A DNA stretch of 64,000 nucleotides from Fictibacillus sp. FJAT-27399 (GTDB lineage: Bacteria; Bacillota; Bacilli; Bacillales; Fictibacillaceae): contig NZ_LMVC01000006.1 in the NCBI RefSeq assembly GCF_001510655.1, forward strand, positions 84,814-148,813. Reading direction: 5' to 3'. Shown in pieces: positions 6,276 to 14,923 of this stretch. Position numbers and translations under genes: made by a program. The notes beneath the pieces are model-generated. The model was not told where the DNA came from. It did not search any database and saw only the letters and a list, made by a program, of their open reading frames with translations. Position 1 is the stretch's first letter. The number at the start of each line of letters is the position of its first letter.

Positions 6276-8027
6276 ATGGCAGATGAGAGGCATATGGAGG
6301 ATTGGATTAAGGAACTAACCGATAAGAGTAATGAGGACAAGAGGTTTGATCGTCGAAGCTTTCTAAAAGGAACCGGAAAGATCGCGGGATTATCTCTTGG
6401 TATGGTGTTGGCTCAGTCCATAGGAGGCTTTGAGGTTAACGCGGCTCCAAAGTTTCATAGCTACCCTTTTACCCTTGGTGTTGCGTCTGGTGATCCACTT
6501 TCCGATGGCGTCGTGCTGTGGACACGTCTTGCCCCAGATCCGCTGAATGGGGGCGGGGTGCCTGCACAAGCTGTTCCGGTAAAATGGGAGATTGCCAGAG
6601 ATGAACGTTTTCGCAACATCGTTCAGCAGGGAACAGAGTTGGCAAGGCCTGACCTCGCGCATTCCGTGCATGTTGAAGTGAGCGGGTTAAAACCTAACGA
6701 AGTCTATTATTATCGTTTTAAAAGCGGTTATGAACTGAGTCCGATCGGCAGAACGAAAACCTTGCCGGCGGCTGAATCAGCCGTGAAAGAATTAAAGTTT
6801 GCCTTTGCCTCCTGCCAGCAGTATGAACACGGATTCTATACGGCCTATAAGCATATGGCTGAAGAGGATCTGGATCTTGTGTTCCATCTGGGTGATTATA
6901 TTTACGAATATGGCCCGAACGAGTATATCGCGGCAACCGGAAATGTCCGTACGCACAGCAGTGCAGAGGTCATGTCGCTGGATGATTACCGCAACCGTCA
7001 TGCCCAGTATCGTTCTGATGCGAACCTGAAGGCTGCGCATGCTGCTTTCCCATGGGTTGTCACCTGGGATGACCATGAAGTTGAAAACAACTATGCGGAC
7101 AAGATTCCTGAAAAAGGACAATCCGTTGAAGCTTTCATCATTCGCCGGGCTGCCGCTTACCAAGCGTATTATGAACATATGCCGCTTCGTAAAACATCGC
7201 TGCCAAACGGGCCGGACATGCGTTTATACCGAAATTTCACATACGGAAACCTCGCTTCGTTCAATGTACTCGACACGCGCCAGTACCGGTCGGATCAAGC
7301 CAACGGAGACGGAAACAAACCACAGTCTCCTGAATCACTGGATCCTCGCCGTACTCTTATGGGGAAGGAACAGGAAAGCTGGCTCTTTAACAATCTGAGT
7401 ACTTCCAAGGCTCACTGGAATGTACTGGCTCAGCAGATTTTCTTTGCTCAATGGAATTTTGGGACAAGCGCTGCCCCTGTCTACAGCATGGATTCCTGGG
7501 ATGGCTATCCGGCACAGCGCCAGCGGGTTTTAGACTTTGTAAAAAGTAAAAACATGAACAATATGATTGTATTAACAGGGGATGTTCACGCGAGCTGGGC
7601 TTCCAACCTGCTGATGGATTTTGATAATCCGAAGTCAACAATCTTCGGTGCTGAATTTGTTGGAACTTCCATCACTTCCGGTGGAAATGGCGCCGATAAG
7701 CGAAAAGATACCGATCATATTTTGGAACAAAATTCGCATATCAAATTTTTTAATGACTACCGCGGCTATGTCCGCTGTAAGGTGACACCTGAACAATGGC
7801 AGTCTGACTATCGTGTTGTCCCTTTCGTAACAGAGCCAGGTGCCGCAGTATCTACACGAGCGTCCTATGTGTACCAAAAAGATCAGCTGGGGCTGAAGCG
7901 GGTATCAGCTTCCATTGTCCCACAGGGGCTAAAGATTTCAGAACAGGTAGAGGACGACCGCTTTACGGCTCATACGCATGCGCATAACAAGCAGATGGGT
8001 CAAATAAAGGAGAAAGTAAAACAGTAA
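6276..8027 (+). CDS. phoD: alkaline phosphatase/phosphodiesterase PhoD
   Basis: A 583-residue PhoD, the same length as I recall for the Bacillus subtilis enzyme. The N-terminus has a twin-arginine signal (FDRRSFLKGTG) followed by a hydrophobic stretch, then the PhoD catalytic domain with metal-binding motifs (FHLGDYIYEYG, TWDDHEVENNYAD, LTGDVHASWA). It hydrolyses phosphodiesters and teichoic acid under phosphate starvation. An in-frame upstream ATG at 6138 exists, but the ATG at 6276 has GAGAGGGGA ahead of it, yields the expected Tat signal, and lies after the Pho promoter. It is probably exported by TatA-TatC encoded upstream. Confidence 0.95.
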   Translation: MADERHMEDWIKELTDKSNEDKRFDRRSFLKGTGKIAGLSLGMVLAQSIGGFEVNAAPKFHSYPFTLGVASGDPLSDGVVLWTRLAPDPLNGGGVPAQAVPVKWEIARDERFRNIVQQGTELARPDLAHSVHVEVSGLKPNEVYYYRFKSGYELSPIGRTKTLPAAESAVKELKFAFASCQQYEHGFYTAYKHMAEEDLDLVFHLGDYIYEYGPNEYIAATGNVRTHSSAEVMSLDDYRNRHAQYRSDANLKAAHAAFPWVVTWDDHEVENNYADKIPEKGQSVEAFIIRRAAAYQAYYEHMPLRKTSLPNGPDMRLYRNFTYGNLASFNVLDTRQYRSDQANGDGNKPQSPESLDPRRTLMGKEQESWLFNNLSTSKAHWNVLAQQIFFAQWNFGTSAAPVYSMDSWDGYPAQRQRVLDFVKSKNMNNMIVLTGDVHASWASNLLMDFDNPKSTIFGAEFVGTSITSGGNGADKRKDTDHILEQNSHIKFFNDYRGYVRCKVTPEQWQSDYRVVPFVTEPGAAVSTRASYVYQKDQLGLKRVSASIVPQGLKISEQVEDDRFTAHTHAHNKQMGQIKEKVKQ

Positions 8028-8035
8028 ATGGGCTC

Positions 8036-8074
8036 AGAAACACAAAAGCGTAAAGCTGCTTTTGTGTTTTTTTT
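8036..8074 (+). terminator. intrinsic terminator of phoD
   Basis: ACACAAAAGC and GCTTTTGTGT arms followed by eight Ts. Confidence 0.9.
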
Positions 8075-8159
8075 GAATAGTTATTCGAAATATATTGAAT
8101 AAATAGTTCGTTAAATTTAGAATATATAGTAAGAAACTATAAAAGGAGGATGGAAAGTC

Positions 8160-9197
8160 TTGAAACACCTTTTATCCGTACAGCCCGCAGAAAAAGTCCA
8201 AGTGGCACTAGAATCTTCATCTGTATGGGAAGTCATACTTGGTATTGCCGGTTATACCTACGCACAATTAAGGCATTCCTTTGATTTGGACGAGCAATGG
8301 AAAGGTTGGAAAGGGGAAATGAACAGTACGCTTATTGAGCATCTGAAACAAATCCAAGAAACGAACTTGTGGTACGGAATGCTCCTGCTTCAAAACCGTT
8401 GGAACGCGAACACCCTTCAAGAATTTTCGAATCAACTGCAGAACATGACAGAGGAAGAATTTTATGAAATGCTCCTGCCCTATAAAAACCGGGAAGCCGA
8501 AGCAACTCGAAAGGAGACCGCCCTAAACTTTGGCCATAAGAACTGTTTTACAGAATATGCTGCGTACTTTGAAGCGCACGATTACTTGGAAGGCTATGTT
8601 CGATTGCTGGGAGAGCGGCCACGCGTTGAGTTAAGTTCGCTGATGTTATCCGCGATGGAAGAGTGGCATGGCTTTATAAGTGCAAAGCCAGCTTGGGAAA
8701 AATGGATGCAGGCACTTGCCCATGAAACAAGACAAATTGTGAAATATGAAGAGCCATTGGAAGAGATTGAACGAATTACAGGCGGCGTTAAGTATATTCC
8801 TGAACCATCAGTGTGGTACATAAAGCTTGTTCCCCATGTTTCTTACCGGCCATGGGTTCTGCAATTACGGACACCTGACACCATGCTTTTCTTTTATCCG
8901 GTAAACGAAGAATATTTAACCGAGCCAGGGGTTCCGTCCATAGAGCTGATCCGGGGGCATAAAGCGCTCGGAGACGAGTTTCGATTAAAACTTCTTTTTC
9001 TGCTTCAAAAAGGTCCATTATCACTGCAGGAATTGAGCGGACAGTTTCACATGTCAAAAACGACACTTCACCATCAGCTTTCCCTTTTAAAAGCCGCGAA
9101 GTTCGTTAGTGTTGATAAAGGGATCTATTCGGCAAATGTGAAACAGATCCAGTCTTTTTCGGAAAGATTAATCCAGTACTTGGGAAAAGAAGAATGA
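8160..9197 (+). CDS. ArsR-family winged-helix regulator with long N-terminal domain
   Basis: A 345-residue protein: an uncharacterised N-terminal region of about 265 residues and a C-terminal ArsR-type winged helix (HKALGDEFRLKLLFLL...LSLQELSGQFHMSKTTLHHQLSLLK). Such large ArsR/DUF5937-like regulators typically sit next to an MFS exporter, as here: the downstream gene overlaps by four bases. The start is a TTG ten bases after AAGGAGG; the nearer ATG at 8150 is in another frame. Its promoter region holds the near-repeats ATAGTTATTCG and ATAAATAGTTCG, which may be its own operator (inference). Confidence 0.85.
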   Translation: MKHLLSVQPAEKVQVALESSSVWEVILGIAGYTYAQLRHSFDLDEQWKGWKGEMNSTLIEHLKQIQETNLWYGMLLLQNRWNANTLQEFSNQLQNMTEEEFYEMLLPYKNREAEATRKETALNFGHKNCFTEYAAYFEAHDYLEGYVRLLGERPRVELSSLMLSAMEEWHGFISAKPAWEKWMQALAHETRQIVKYEEPLEEIERITGGVKYIPEPSVWYIKLVPHVSYRPWVLQLRTPDTMLFFYPVNEEYLTEPGVPSIELIRGHKALGDEFRLKLLFLLQKGPLSLQELSGQFHMSKTTLHHQLSLLKAAKFVSVDKGIYSANVKQIQSFSERLIQYLGKEE

Positions 9198-10411
9198 AAA
9201 GCTACTCGAGGTCGTTTAAAGCACTTTGGACCGGAGAGATGGTATCTGAATTTGGAGGAGCAGCAGGGGGCATTGTCAACGGATTGCTTCTGTATGAACT
9301 GACCGGCTCAAAAGAATGGATGGGAGCATTGTGGCTTGTTTACTTTCTACCTTCTCTAGTGCTGCAGGGAATCAGTGCTCCTTTTTTAAATCACGTAATA
9401 AAAGAAAAAGTGCTCCGAAACATTCAGCTCATCCGCATGGGTGCATACTTGCTGCCGCTGATCGGATCACTGCTCCATTCGCATGCGGGGACCATTTTAG
9501 GACTTGCCATTCTGCAATGCTGCTTAGGATTGCTGCAGCCGATCTATGCCAGTCTGTCGTTTTCTCTTTTGCCTGAAATCTGCAAAAAAGAGGAGCTGGC
9601 AGAAGCGAATGGATTGCTTGATGGAACGATACGGCTAATGAGTTTTCTTGCGCCTGGCGTAACTTCATTATTGCTGCTGATCAGTCCTGTGCCTCTTATT
9701 TACGCACTGTCTTCTTTCTTGTTTCTCGTTAGCTATTATGCCCTTTCACGAATACCGCCGCTTGAACCGAAAAGAGCAGCGGTGTGGACTAAACGATTTT
9801 GGTGGTCAGAGATGAAGCAGGGGTATCAGTACTTTTTTCAGTATCCATATCTCTTGAGGCTGACCCTTCTTTCATCAAGTGTCCAATTTGCTGTAGGAGC
9901 TGCCATGGTCCTGAGTGTTCCTCTGATTCGGAGTGAACTCAATGGAGAGAGGTGGGAGTATGCTGTTTTTTCAGGAGCTTTTCCGATCGGCTATGCGCTG
10001 GGGACCGTCCTAATAAAGCGAATTCCAAAATCGCCATGGACGATGTATTTTGGACTCGTAGCTGGAGGGATTTCCTTCCTTCTTCTTTTCGTGGTGACGT
10101 CGATTCCAGGGGCATGGATGTGCGAGTTGTTTGGTGGGATGGTATTCCCGCTGTTCAACGCTCAAAGCGCTGCTAATTTCCAGAAGGAAGCTCCCCGAGA
10201 GCGATTGGCCCAGTTAAGTGCCGTCCGCTTGCTGTTCATGAGAGCCACGATGCCTTTGGGGATCTTATTTGCTTCTTCAGCATTCATTCAACTCTCCATA
10301 CGCCAGACCTTTGGTGTGATCGGAACGGTTATTGTCTTGCCCGGTTTATTTTTTCTGATCAAGGAAAGTGGAAGGATACATTCTTTAAATAAACAAAAGG
10401 GGCTGTCCTGA
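9194..10411 (+). CDS. MFS transporter
   Basis: A 405-residue major facilitator protein with about twelve hydrophobic segments, of the MFS_3 drug/metabolite exporter type. It is translationally coupled to the ArsR-type regulator upstream (ATGA overlap), suggesting that the regulator senses the exported compound. An oddity is that the last codons and the stop (KGLS-stop) lie within the left end of the GGGGCTGTCC repeat at 10399, so insertion of the repeat has probably replaced the original C-terminus. The substrate is unknown. Confidence 0.88.
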   Translation: MKSYSRSFKALWTGEMVSEFGGAAGGIVNGLLLYELTGSKEWMGALWLVYFLPSLVLQGISAPFLNHVIKEKVLRNIQLIRMGAYLLPLIGSLLHSHAGTILGLAILQCCLGLLQPIYASLSFSLLPEICKKEELAEANGLLDGTIRLMSFLAPGVTSLLLLISPVPLIYALSSFLFLVSYYALSRIPPLEPKRAAVWTKRFWWSEMKQGYQYFFQYPYLLRLTLLSSSVQFAVGAAMVLSVPLIRSELNGERWEYAVFSGAFPIGYALGTVLIKRIPKSPWTMYFGLVAGGISFLLLFVVTSIPGAWMCELFGGMVFPLFNAQSAANFQKEAPRERLAQLSAVRLLFMRATMPLGILFASSAFIQLSIRQTFGVIGTVIVLPGLFFLIKESGRIHSLNKQKGLS

Positions 10412-10642
10412 AAGTCGAAAATTGACCTTCAGGCAGCTCCTTTGACGTGAAAAATCTTCAATGAAAAGTTGATTGGAGTGCAAGGTGCGAGACTCCTGCG
10501 GGACTAGCGTGACAGGTGAGACTCCCGCAGGCGCTTGCGCCAAAAAGTAGGCGTTCACGCCGGTAAGGCTCACCGCACGCCACGCGGAAAGCGAGCAGCC
10601 TGGAGCGGAGATCAACAGCTACCAGACTTCTTGGACAGCCCC
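10399..10642. repeat. GGGGCTGTCC-family dispersed repeat, copy 2 (complete)
   Basis: A 244-bp element bounded by the inverted termini GGGGCTGTCC and GGACAGCCCC. Internal palindromes such as GGCG-TTCA-CGCC are visible. It contains no open frame worth calling. It sits between two convergent genes, supplies the stop codon of the left one and ends three bases from the stop of the right one. It is closely similar to copies at 1-109 and 55507-55772, all in the same orientation. Confidence 0.93.
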
Positions 10643-10644
10643 AT

Positions 10645-11511
10645 TTATTGCTCTGGCAGCGGATCCTCCACATATTTACCATAATCGGGAATGGCAATCT
10701 TATCAAAATCTCGTGCTAATCTTGTGAGATTTTGTGAGAGCCATTCTCCTTTAACCGGGCGCCCATGTCCTGTAACCGCCATTGCGGGGTGCAACGACTC
10801 CAGTTTTTTTACCGATTGCCAGGCAGTCATCCAGTCGGGGGTAAAATAGCGGGGTGGTCCGCTGATCTCCAGTTCCTGTATGATGACGCTGTATAGATCC
10901 TCTTGTTTTACGGTGATAAAAGCATCCCCGGCGATCAAGGCCTTGTCAGAATCCCGAAACAAGGAAATATGGCCGTCAGTATGTCCAGGTGTATGAACCC
11001 AGCGCCAACCCGGCATTTCGGGAACAGTTCCATCTTCAGGGAGAGCGGTTACTCGTTGATCCAGATCAATCGATTCGTGCGGGAAAAGAAAGGACATTTT
11101 TGCCACCATACCTCCTTCCACAGAAGGATCTGGCTCTTGATAATCTTTCTTCCCAGTGACATAAGGCAGCTCAAGCCGGTGGGCATAGACAGGGACATCC
11201 CACTTTTTCAAAAGGCCAATGATGCCGCCGATATGATCAAAATGGGCATGCGTGAGAATGATGGCTTTCGGCCGTGAACCTTTTCCGAAGCGCTCTTCAG
11301 CCTCATAGATGATCTTTTCGGCCGAATCAGGCATACCGGCATCGACCAGTACCCAATCTTGCCCGTTTTCAGGCTTTCCGATAAAACAAAGATTAACGAT
11401 CTGGTTGGTATAGCTGTAAATATCGGGTGCGAGTTCTATTCCTTCACCAGAAGTGACCGAGCTGACTGGAATGTATTTATTCGTAGAAGCACTGCCCTCC
11501 ACATGATCCAT
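10645..11511 (-). CDS. MBL-fold metallo-hydrolase
   Basis: A 288-residue metallo-beta-lactamase-fold hydrolase. The zinc motif HAHFDH is at about residues 88-93, with further ligands in TPGHTDGH and in VTGHGRP. The domain resembles glyoxalase-II/YtnP-like and lactonase-type enzymes; the substrate is not assignable. The ATG at 11511 was chosen over an earlier in-frame start at 11532 because GGAGGG lies eight bases ahead of it. It is monocistronic, convergent with the MFS gene and separated from it by repeat copy 2. Confidence 0.88.
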   Translation of the reverse strand: MDHVEGSASTNKYIPVSSVTSGEGIELAPDIYSYTNQIVNLCFIGKPENGQDWVLVDAGMPDSAEKIIYEAEERFGKGSRPKAIILTHAHFDHIGGIIGLLKKWDVPVYAHRLELPYVTGKKDYQEPDPSVEGGMVAKMSFLFPHESIDLDQRVTALPEDGTVPEMPGWRWVHTPGHTDGHISLFRDSDKALIAGDAFITVKQEDLYSVIIQELEISGPPRYFTPDWMTAWQSVKKLESLHPAMAVTGHGRPVKGEWLSQNLTRLARDFDKIAIPDYGKYVEDPLPEQ

Positions 11512-11662
11512 ACTGAAGACCCTCCGTTCCATTTTTTCTCTACTCGTATAGGGTTTTCAATACGGTATAATTTATGCGGGAATCCCTTATTGTCAAGAGC
11601 ATGAAAGTGGAAAAAACAGCAGAATAAATGCTACCTTTGAAGAGGGAACAGGAGGACTGAAC

Positions 11663-12325
11663 ATGAATAAGTTAAAAGGACGGATACTGATTATGACATC
11701 CGTACAGGCGGAAAAAGAAGCCGTTCTTCGCGGATGGCATGATCCCCGAGTGGATGTTGTACTGGCAGGTGTCGGACCTGTGGCATCAGCCATCAATACG
11801 ATGAAGGCATTAAACGCCAATACATATGATCTTGTCATTAATGCAGGAATTGCCGGTGGTTTTGCCAATAGAGCTGACATTGGTTCACTGGTGATCGCAA
11901 ATGAAATTGTCTGTGCCGATTTAGGTGCTGAATCTCTCGATGGCTTCCTCAGTCTGGACGAGCTGGGATTTGGTTCTTCAACAAGAGTTGGAGTGGATGA
12001 AAGCATCGTTTTGGCAATATCTTCTGCACTGTCAAAAGCTGGACTAATCGCACAAACAGCACCGATTCTCACTCTTTCAAAGGTGACAGGCACCGCAGAA
12101 AGTACTGAAGAATTAATGGAACGGGAACCGGAAGCTGCAGCTGAAGCGATGGAAGGATACGGTGTGGCATTGGCATCACAGGAGTACAATCTGCCGGTGC
12201 TTGAAATCCGGGCGATCTCCAATACGGTAGGTCCTCGTGATCGTGAGGGATGGCGGATAAAAGATGCGCTGATATCCCTTGAATCAGCAAGTAAAGTTTT
12301 AATGGAGGTATTTAAAAATGGGTAA
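11663..12325 (+). CDS. mqnB: futalosine hydrolase MqnB
   Basis: A 220-residue nucleoside-phosphorylase-fold enzyme. Motifs such as VVLAGVGPVASAINT, VINAGIAGGFANRADIGSLVIA and the late ISNTVGPRDRE match futalosine hydrolase, which releases hypoxanthine from futalosine to give dehypoxanthine futalosine in menaquinone synthesis. The related MTA/SAH nucleosidase is an alternative, but the adjacent mqnD makes MqnB the better call. AGGAGG precedes the ATG. It is the first gene of a three-gene operon. Confidence 0.9.
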   Translation: MNKLKGRILIMTSVQAEKEAVLRGWHDPRVDVVLAGVGPVASAINTMKALNANTYDLVINAGIAGGFANRADIGSLVIANEIVCADLGAESLDGFLSLDELGFGSSTRVGVDESIVLAISSALSKAGLIAQTAPILTLSKVTGTAESTEELMEREPEAAAEAMEGYGVALASQEYNLPVLEIRAISNTVGPRDREGWRIKDALISLESASKVLMEVFKNG

Positions 12326-13172
12326 AATGAGCATCGCCTTTTCACCATGCCCGAATGATACGTTTGTGTTTCATGCATTGGTACATGGAATGGTGCCAGG
12401 CACCCCGGAATTTGATGTGACCTATGCCGATATTGACATTACAAACGGATTGGCTGCACGACAGGAGGGGCCAGATATACTAAAGATTTCGTATGCTGCA
12501 CTTCCTTGGGTGCTTGATCATTATGATTTGATTCCCTGCGGAGGAGCACTTGGACGAGGCTGCGGCCCGCTTGTTCTTGTGAATCAAGATGGCGAAGTAA
12601 GTCCGGACATGCTGTCAGGAAAAAGGGTTGCCGTGCCGAGCGAACGTTCTACGGCTTATTTGCTGTTCCGCCTATGGGCAGCTCAAAATGTACCAGGCGG
12701 AATTGGAGAAACAGTCGTAATGCCGTTTGACCAAATCATGCCGGCTGTTAAAGAAGGTAAGATTGATGCTGGCCTCGTCATTCATGAAGCCCGTTTTACC
12801 TATCAAAATTATGGCTTGAACCTGTTGGCCGATATGGGTAACTGGTGGGAAGAGGACACTGGGCTGCCGATACCGCTCGGTGCGATTATTGCACGCAAGT
12901 CGATGGATATTGAATCAATCACGAAATGGATTCGTTCCTCAGTTGCCTATGCGTGGGAATCTCCAGAAGCGTCAAGAGAATATGTCATGCAGCATGCAAG
13001 CGAACTATCACTCGATGTAGCTCAGCAGCACATCAACCTCTATGTGAATGAATTTACCGCTGATTTAGGGGAAAAGGGCTATGAAGCGATCATTTCTTTG
13101 CTTAATCGCGCAGCCAAAGAAGGTCTTGTACCGGAAAGAGACTATTCCACACTTTTAAAAATGGAGGACTAA
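12318..13172 (+). CDS. mqnD: 1,4-dihydroxy-6-naphthoate synthase MqnD
   Basis: A 284-residue periplasmic-binding-protein-fold enzyme of the MqnA/MqnD family. It starts with the hallmark SIAFSPCPNDTFVFHALVHG and has KISYAALPWVL and GLVIHEARFTY, typical of MqnD, which converts cyclic dehypoxanthine futalosine to 1,4-dihydroxy-6-naphthoate. It overlaps the mqnB stop by eight bases with GGAGG upstream. mqnA, mqnC and mqnE are not in this window and would have to be elsewhere for the pathway to be complete. Confidence 0.93.
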   Translation: MGKMSIAFSPCPNDTFVFHALVHGMVPGTPEFDVTYADIDITNGLAARQEGPDILKISYAALPWVLDHYDLIPCGGALGRGCGPLVLVNQDGEVSPDMLSGKRVAVPSERSTAYLLFRLWAAQNVPGGIGETVVMPFDQIMPAVKEGKIDAGLVIHEARFTYQNYGLNLLADMGNWWEEDTGLPIPLGAIIARKSMDIESITKWIRSSVAYAWESPEASREYVMQHASELSLDVAQQHINLYVNEFTADLGEKGYEAIISLLNRAAKEGLVPERDYSTLLKMED

Positions 13173-13175
13173 GTT

Positions 13176-13742
13176 ATGAATTCACTAAACATCGATTTTC
13201 ATAAAACAGCCCTCGTCATTATCGATCTTCAAAAAGGGATCGTCAAATTCCCTGGTGGACAAGAGGTAGTGGAGAAAGCTGCTGAATTGGTGAAGCTGTT
13301 CCGTCAAAAAGAGGGATTTATATCATTCGTGAACGTAGAGTTTCATGATGGAAAAGATGCATTGAAACCAGCCACTGACCAGCCTGCGTCTTCTGCTGAA
13401 CGGCCTGCCGATTGGGCTGAGTTTGCACCTGAACTTGGTGTTACGGACAATGATTACGTCGTCACGAAACGCCAATGGGGAGCTTTTTTCGGTACGGATC
13501 TTGATCTTCAGCTCAGACGCCGCGGAATTGACACCATTGTGCTCTGCGGGATTGCCACCAACATCGGTGTTGAAAGTACGGCGAGAGAAGCCTTCCAGTT
13601 TGGATACAACCAGGTTTTCATAACGGACGCGATGGTTGCGCTCAGCCAGGAAGAGCATGACGCATCCTGCCGCTTTATTTTTCCGAAAATCGGTAAGGTA
13701 AGGACGCTGGAGGAATTTTTGAAACACATTCACGTGAACTGA
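13176..13742 (+). CDS. isochorismatase-fold cysteine hydrolase
   Basis: A 188-residue isochorismatase-family hydrolase with the complete Asp-Lys-Cys triad: D17 in VIIDLQ, Lys in VTKRQWGAF and Cys in VLCGIATNIGVEST. Members hydrolyse isochorismate or amides such as nicotinamide. It starts three bases after mqnD, so it is co-transcribed with the futalosine genes. Isochorismate is the branch point of the classical menaquinone route, so its placement is suggestive, but the substrate is not proven. A strong terminator follows. Confidence 0.88.
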   Translation: MNSLNIDFHKTALVIIDLQKGIVKFPGGQEVVEKAAELVKLFRQKEGFISFVNVEFHDGKDALKPATDQPASSAERPADWAEFAPELGVTDNDYVVTKRQWGAFFGTDLDLQLRRRGIDTIVLCGIATNIGVESTAREAFQFGYNQVFITDAMVALSQEEHDASCRFIFPKIGKVRTLEEFLKHIHVN

Positions 13743-13778
13743 AAAGAAGGAAGGATTTCGGTCCTTCCTTCTTTTTTA
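13743..13778 (+). terminator. intrinsic terminator of the mqn operon
   Basis: AAGAAGGAAGGA and TCCTTCCTTCTT arms around TTTCGG, followed by TTTTTT. Confidence 0.92.
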
Positions 13779-13876
13779 ATGGCTGTTTTCGTAACCTTTG
13801 TTGCTAATTGAATATAAAGGGTTGTGTAATTATATATTAAAAGATAACATGGAAAAAATTGAAAGGAGGTATAAAA

Positions 13877-14053
13877 ATGACTTGGCTATTGGTCTTAATT
13901 TTAGGAATAATAGCGTTTGCTTTGTTTTTAGACTGGAGACGCAAAAAAAACAACAACAATTCTCGACCTCCAATAAACCCTGGTGCTAAGCCAGGAGAAA
14001 GCACTAATTATATGATGGGAGATAATAAATATACTGACGGTGGTGGTTCATAG
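13877..14053 (+). CDS. small single-pass membrane protein, unknown
   Basis: A 58-residue protein: one N-terminal transmembrane helix (residues 2-18), a basic stop-transfer (DWRRKKNNNN), then a hydrophilic tail ending MGDNKYTDGGGS. GAAAGGAGGT precedes the chosen ATG; an in-frame ATG 18 bases upstream overlaps that ribosome binding site and is rejected. I do not recognise the family. Its 3' end abuts a truncated gerA remnant on the opposite strand. Confidence 0.65.
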   Translation: MTWLLVLILGIIAFALFLDWRRKKNNNNSRPPINPGAKPGESTNYMMGDNKYTDGGGS

Positions 14054-14253
14054 AAAAGCAACAGAGCGTTTTTACCCTGAAAGGTTAGCTCCCTTTTGCA
14101 GATGTCATGAGAATGATCCAGGTAGTCTATTATTTTTTCTTTATTTTCATTGAGGCTGCTCGATGTTGGAATAACAGGCTGCTTCTTCTTGCGCAACCCT
14201 TCAGTAGCCGTTTGTGAGGACAGCTTTTTTGATTTTTTCCAAAATGACGCCAT
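14008..14253 (-). pseudogene. GerA-family spore germination protein, N-terminal remnant
   Basis: About 68 residues resemble the start of GerA-type germinant receptor A subunits: a basic N-terminal extension, then ENKEKIIDYLDHSHDICKRE and a short beta strand (KNALLLFYE). Intact proteins are nearly 500 residues. Here homology stops near 14049 and the remaining frame is merely antisense to the end of the small membrane gene. No b or c subunit genes are adjacent. It is most likely the leftover of a deleted gerA operon. Confidence 0.6.
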
Positions 14254-14410
14254 TTGCTTATCACCCCAGGTAAGATGCTGCTCTTAGTATGAGACGAGGA
14301 AAGAAAAATATGTAATAGATGAAGCTCAAGATGAAAGGTAACGATCGTTCAAGAATAAGACCTGTACGTGATGAATATCCATACTGTATAACGAGAGAGA
14401 GAGAGAATCT

Positions 14411-14922
14411 ATGGACCGGGAAGGAACGACCAATCCGGGTGATATTGCCCTGAAAGAAGGCTATCGAATCGAAGCGGCAGTAAAAGGGTTTCAGCATCCA
14501 ATCAGTTTATTATTTACGGCAAGTGGAAGGCTTATTGTCGGGGAAGCAGGTGTGGCAACAGGTTATGGCAGAGTGATAGAAGTAACTAGACAGGGAGATA
14601 AGGTCATGCAGAGGGATTTGAACCTCCGCTTACTGGCATCAATCAATATGGAAGCAAAATCTATGTTTCGCATAGAGGGAAAATTACGGCCGTTACGATA
14701 GATGGAGAAAAAGAGGATATCCTGACTGGCTTGCCAAGCCACGGAGATCATCACAATAATAAAGTGGTTTTTGGAAGAGACGATAAAATGTATTTTGGGC
14801 AAGGAACGGCTACCAATTCAGGAGTAGTCGGGAAAGACTCAGGATGGTTGAAGGTGTTCAGGTATTTTCATGATTATCCGGGCCAGGATATTACGTTGAA
14901 CGGACAAAACTTTAAAGTTTAG
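14411..14922 (+). pseudogene. glucose/sorbosone dehydrogenase-like protein, frameshifted and truncated
   Basis: The first frame (14411 to about 14620) gives a beta-propeller start typical of sorbosone dehydrogenase-like proteins (ALKEGYRIEAAVKGFQHPIS). Homology then continues in another frame from about 14623 (GFEPPLTGINQYGSKIYV) through GDHHNNKVVFG and YFGQGTATNSGVVG to GQNFKV, ending at 14922. The family normally continues for several hundred residues, so the gene has both a frameshift and a loss of its 3' part. It may be expressed as a short peptide but not as a working enzyme. Confidence 0.75.
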
Positions 14923-14923
14923 A

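Noticed and set aside
11593-12378. 261-codon open frame opposite mqnB
   Set aside because: Ser/Thr/Arg-rich shadow of a well-identified gene on the other strand.
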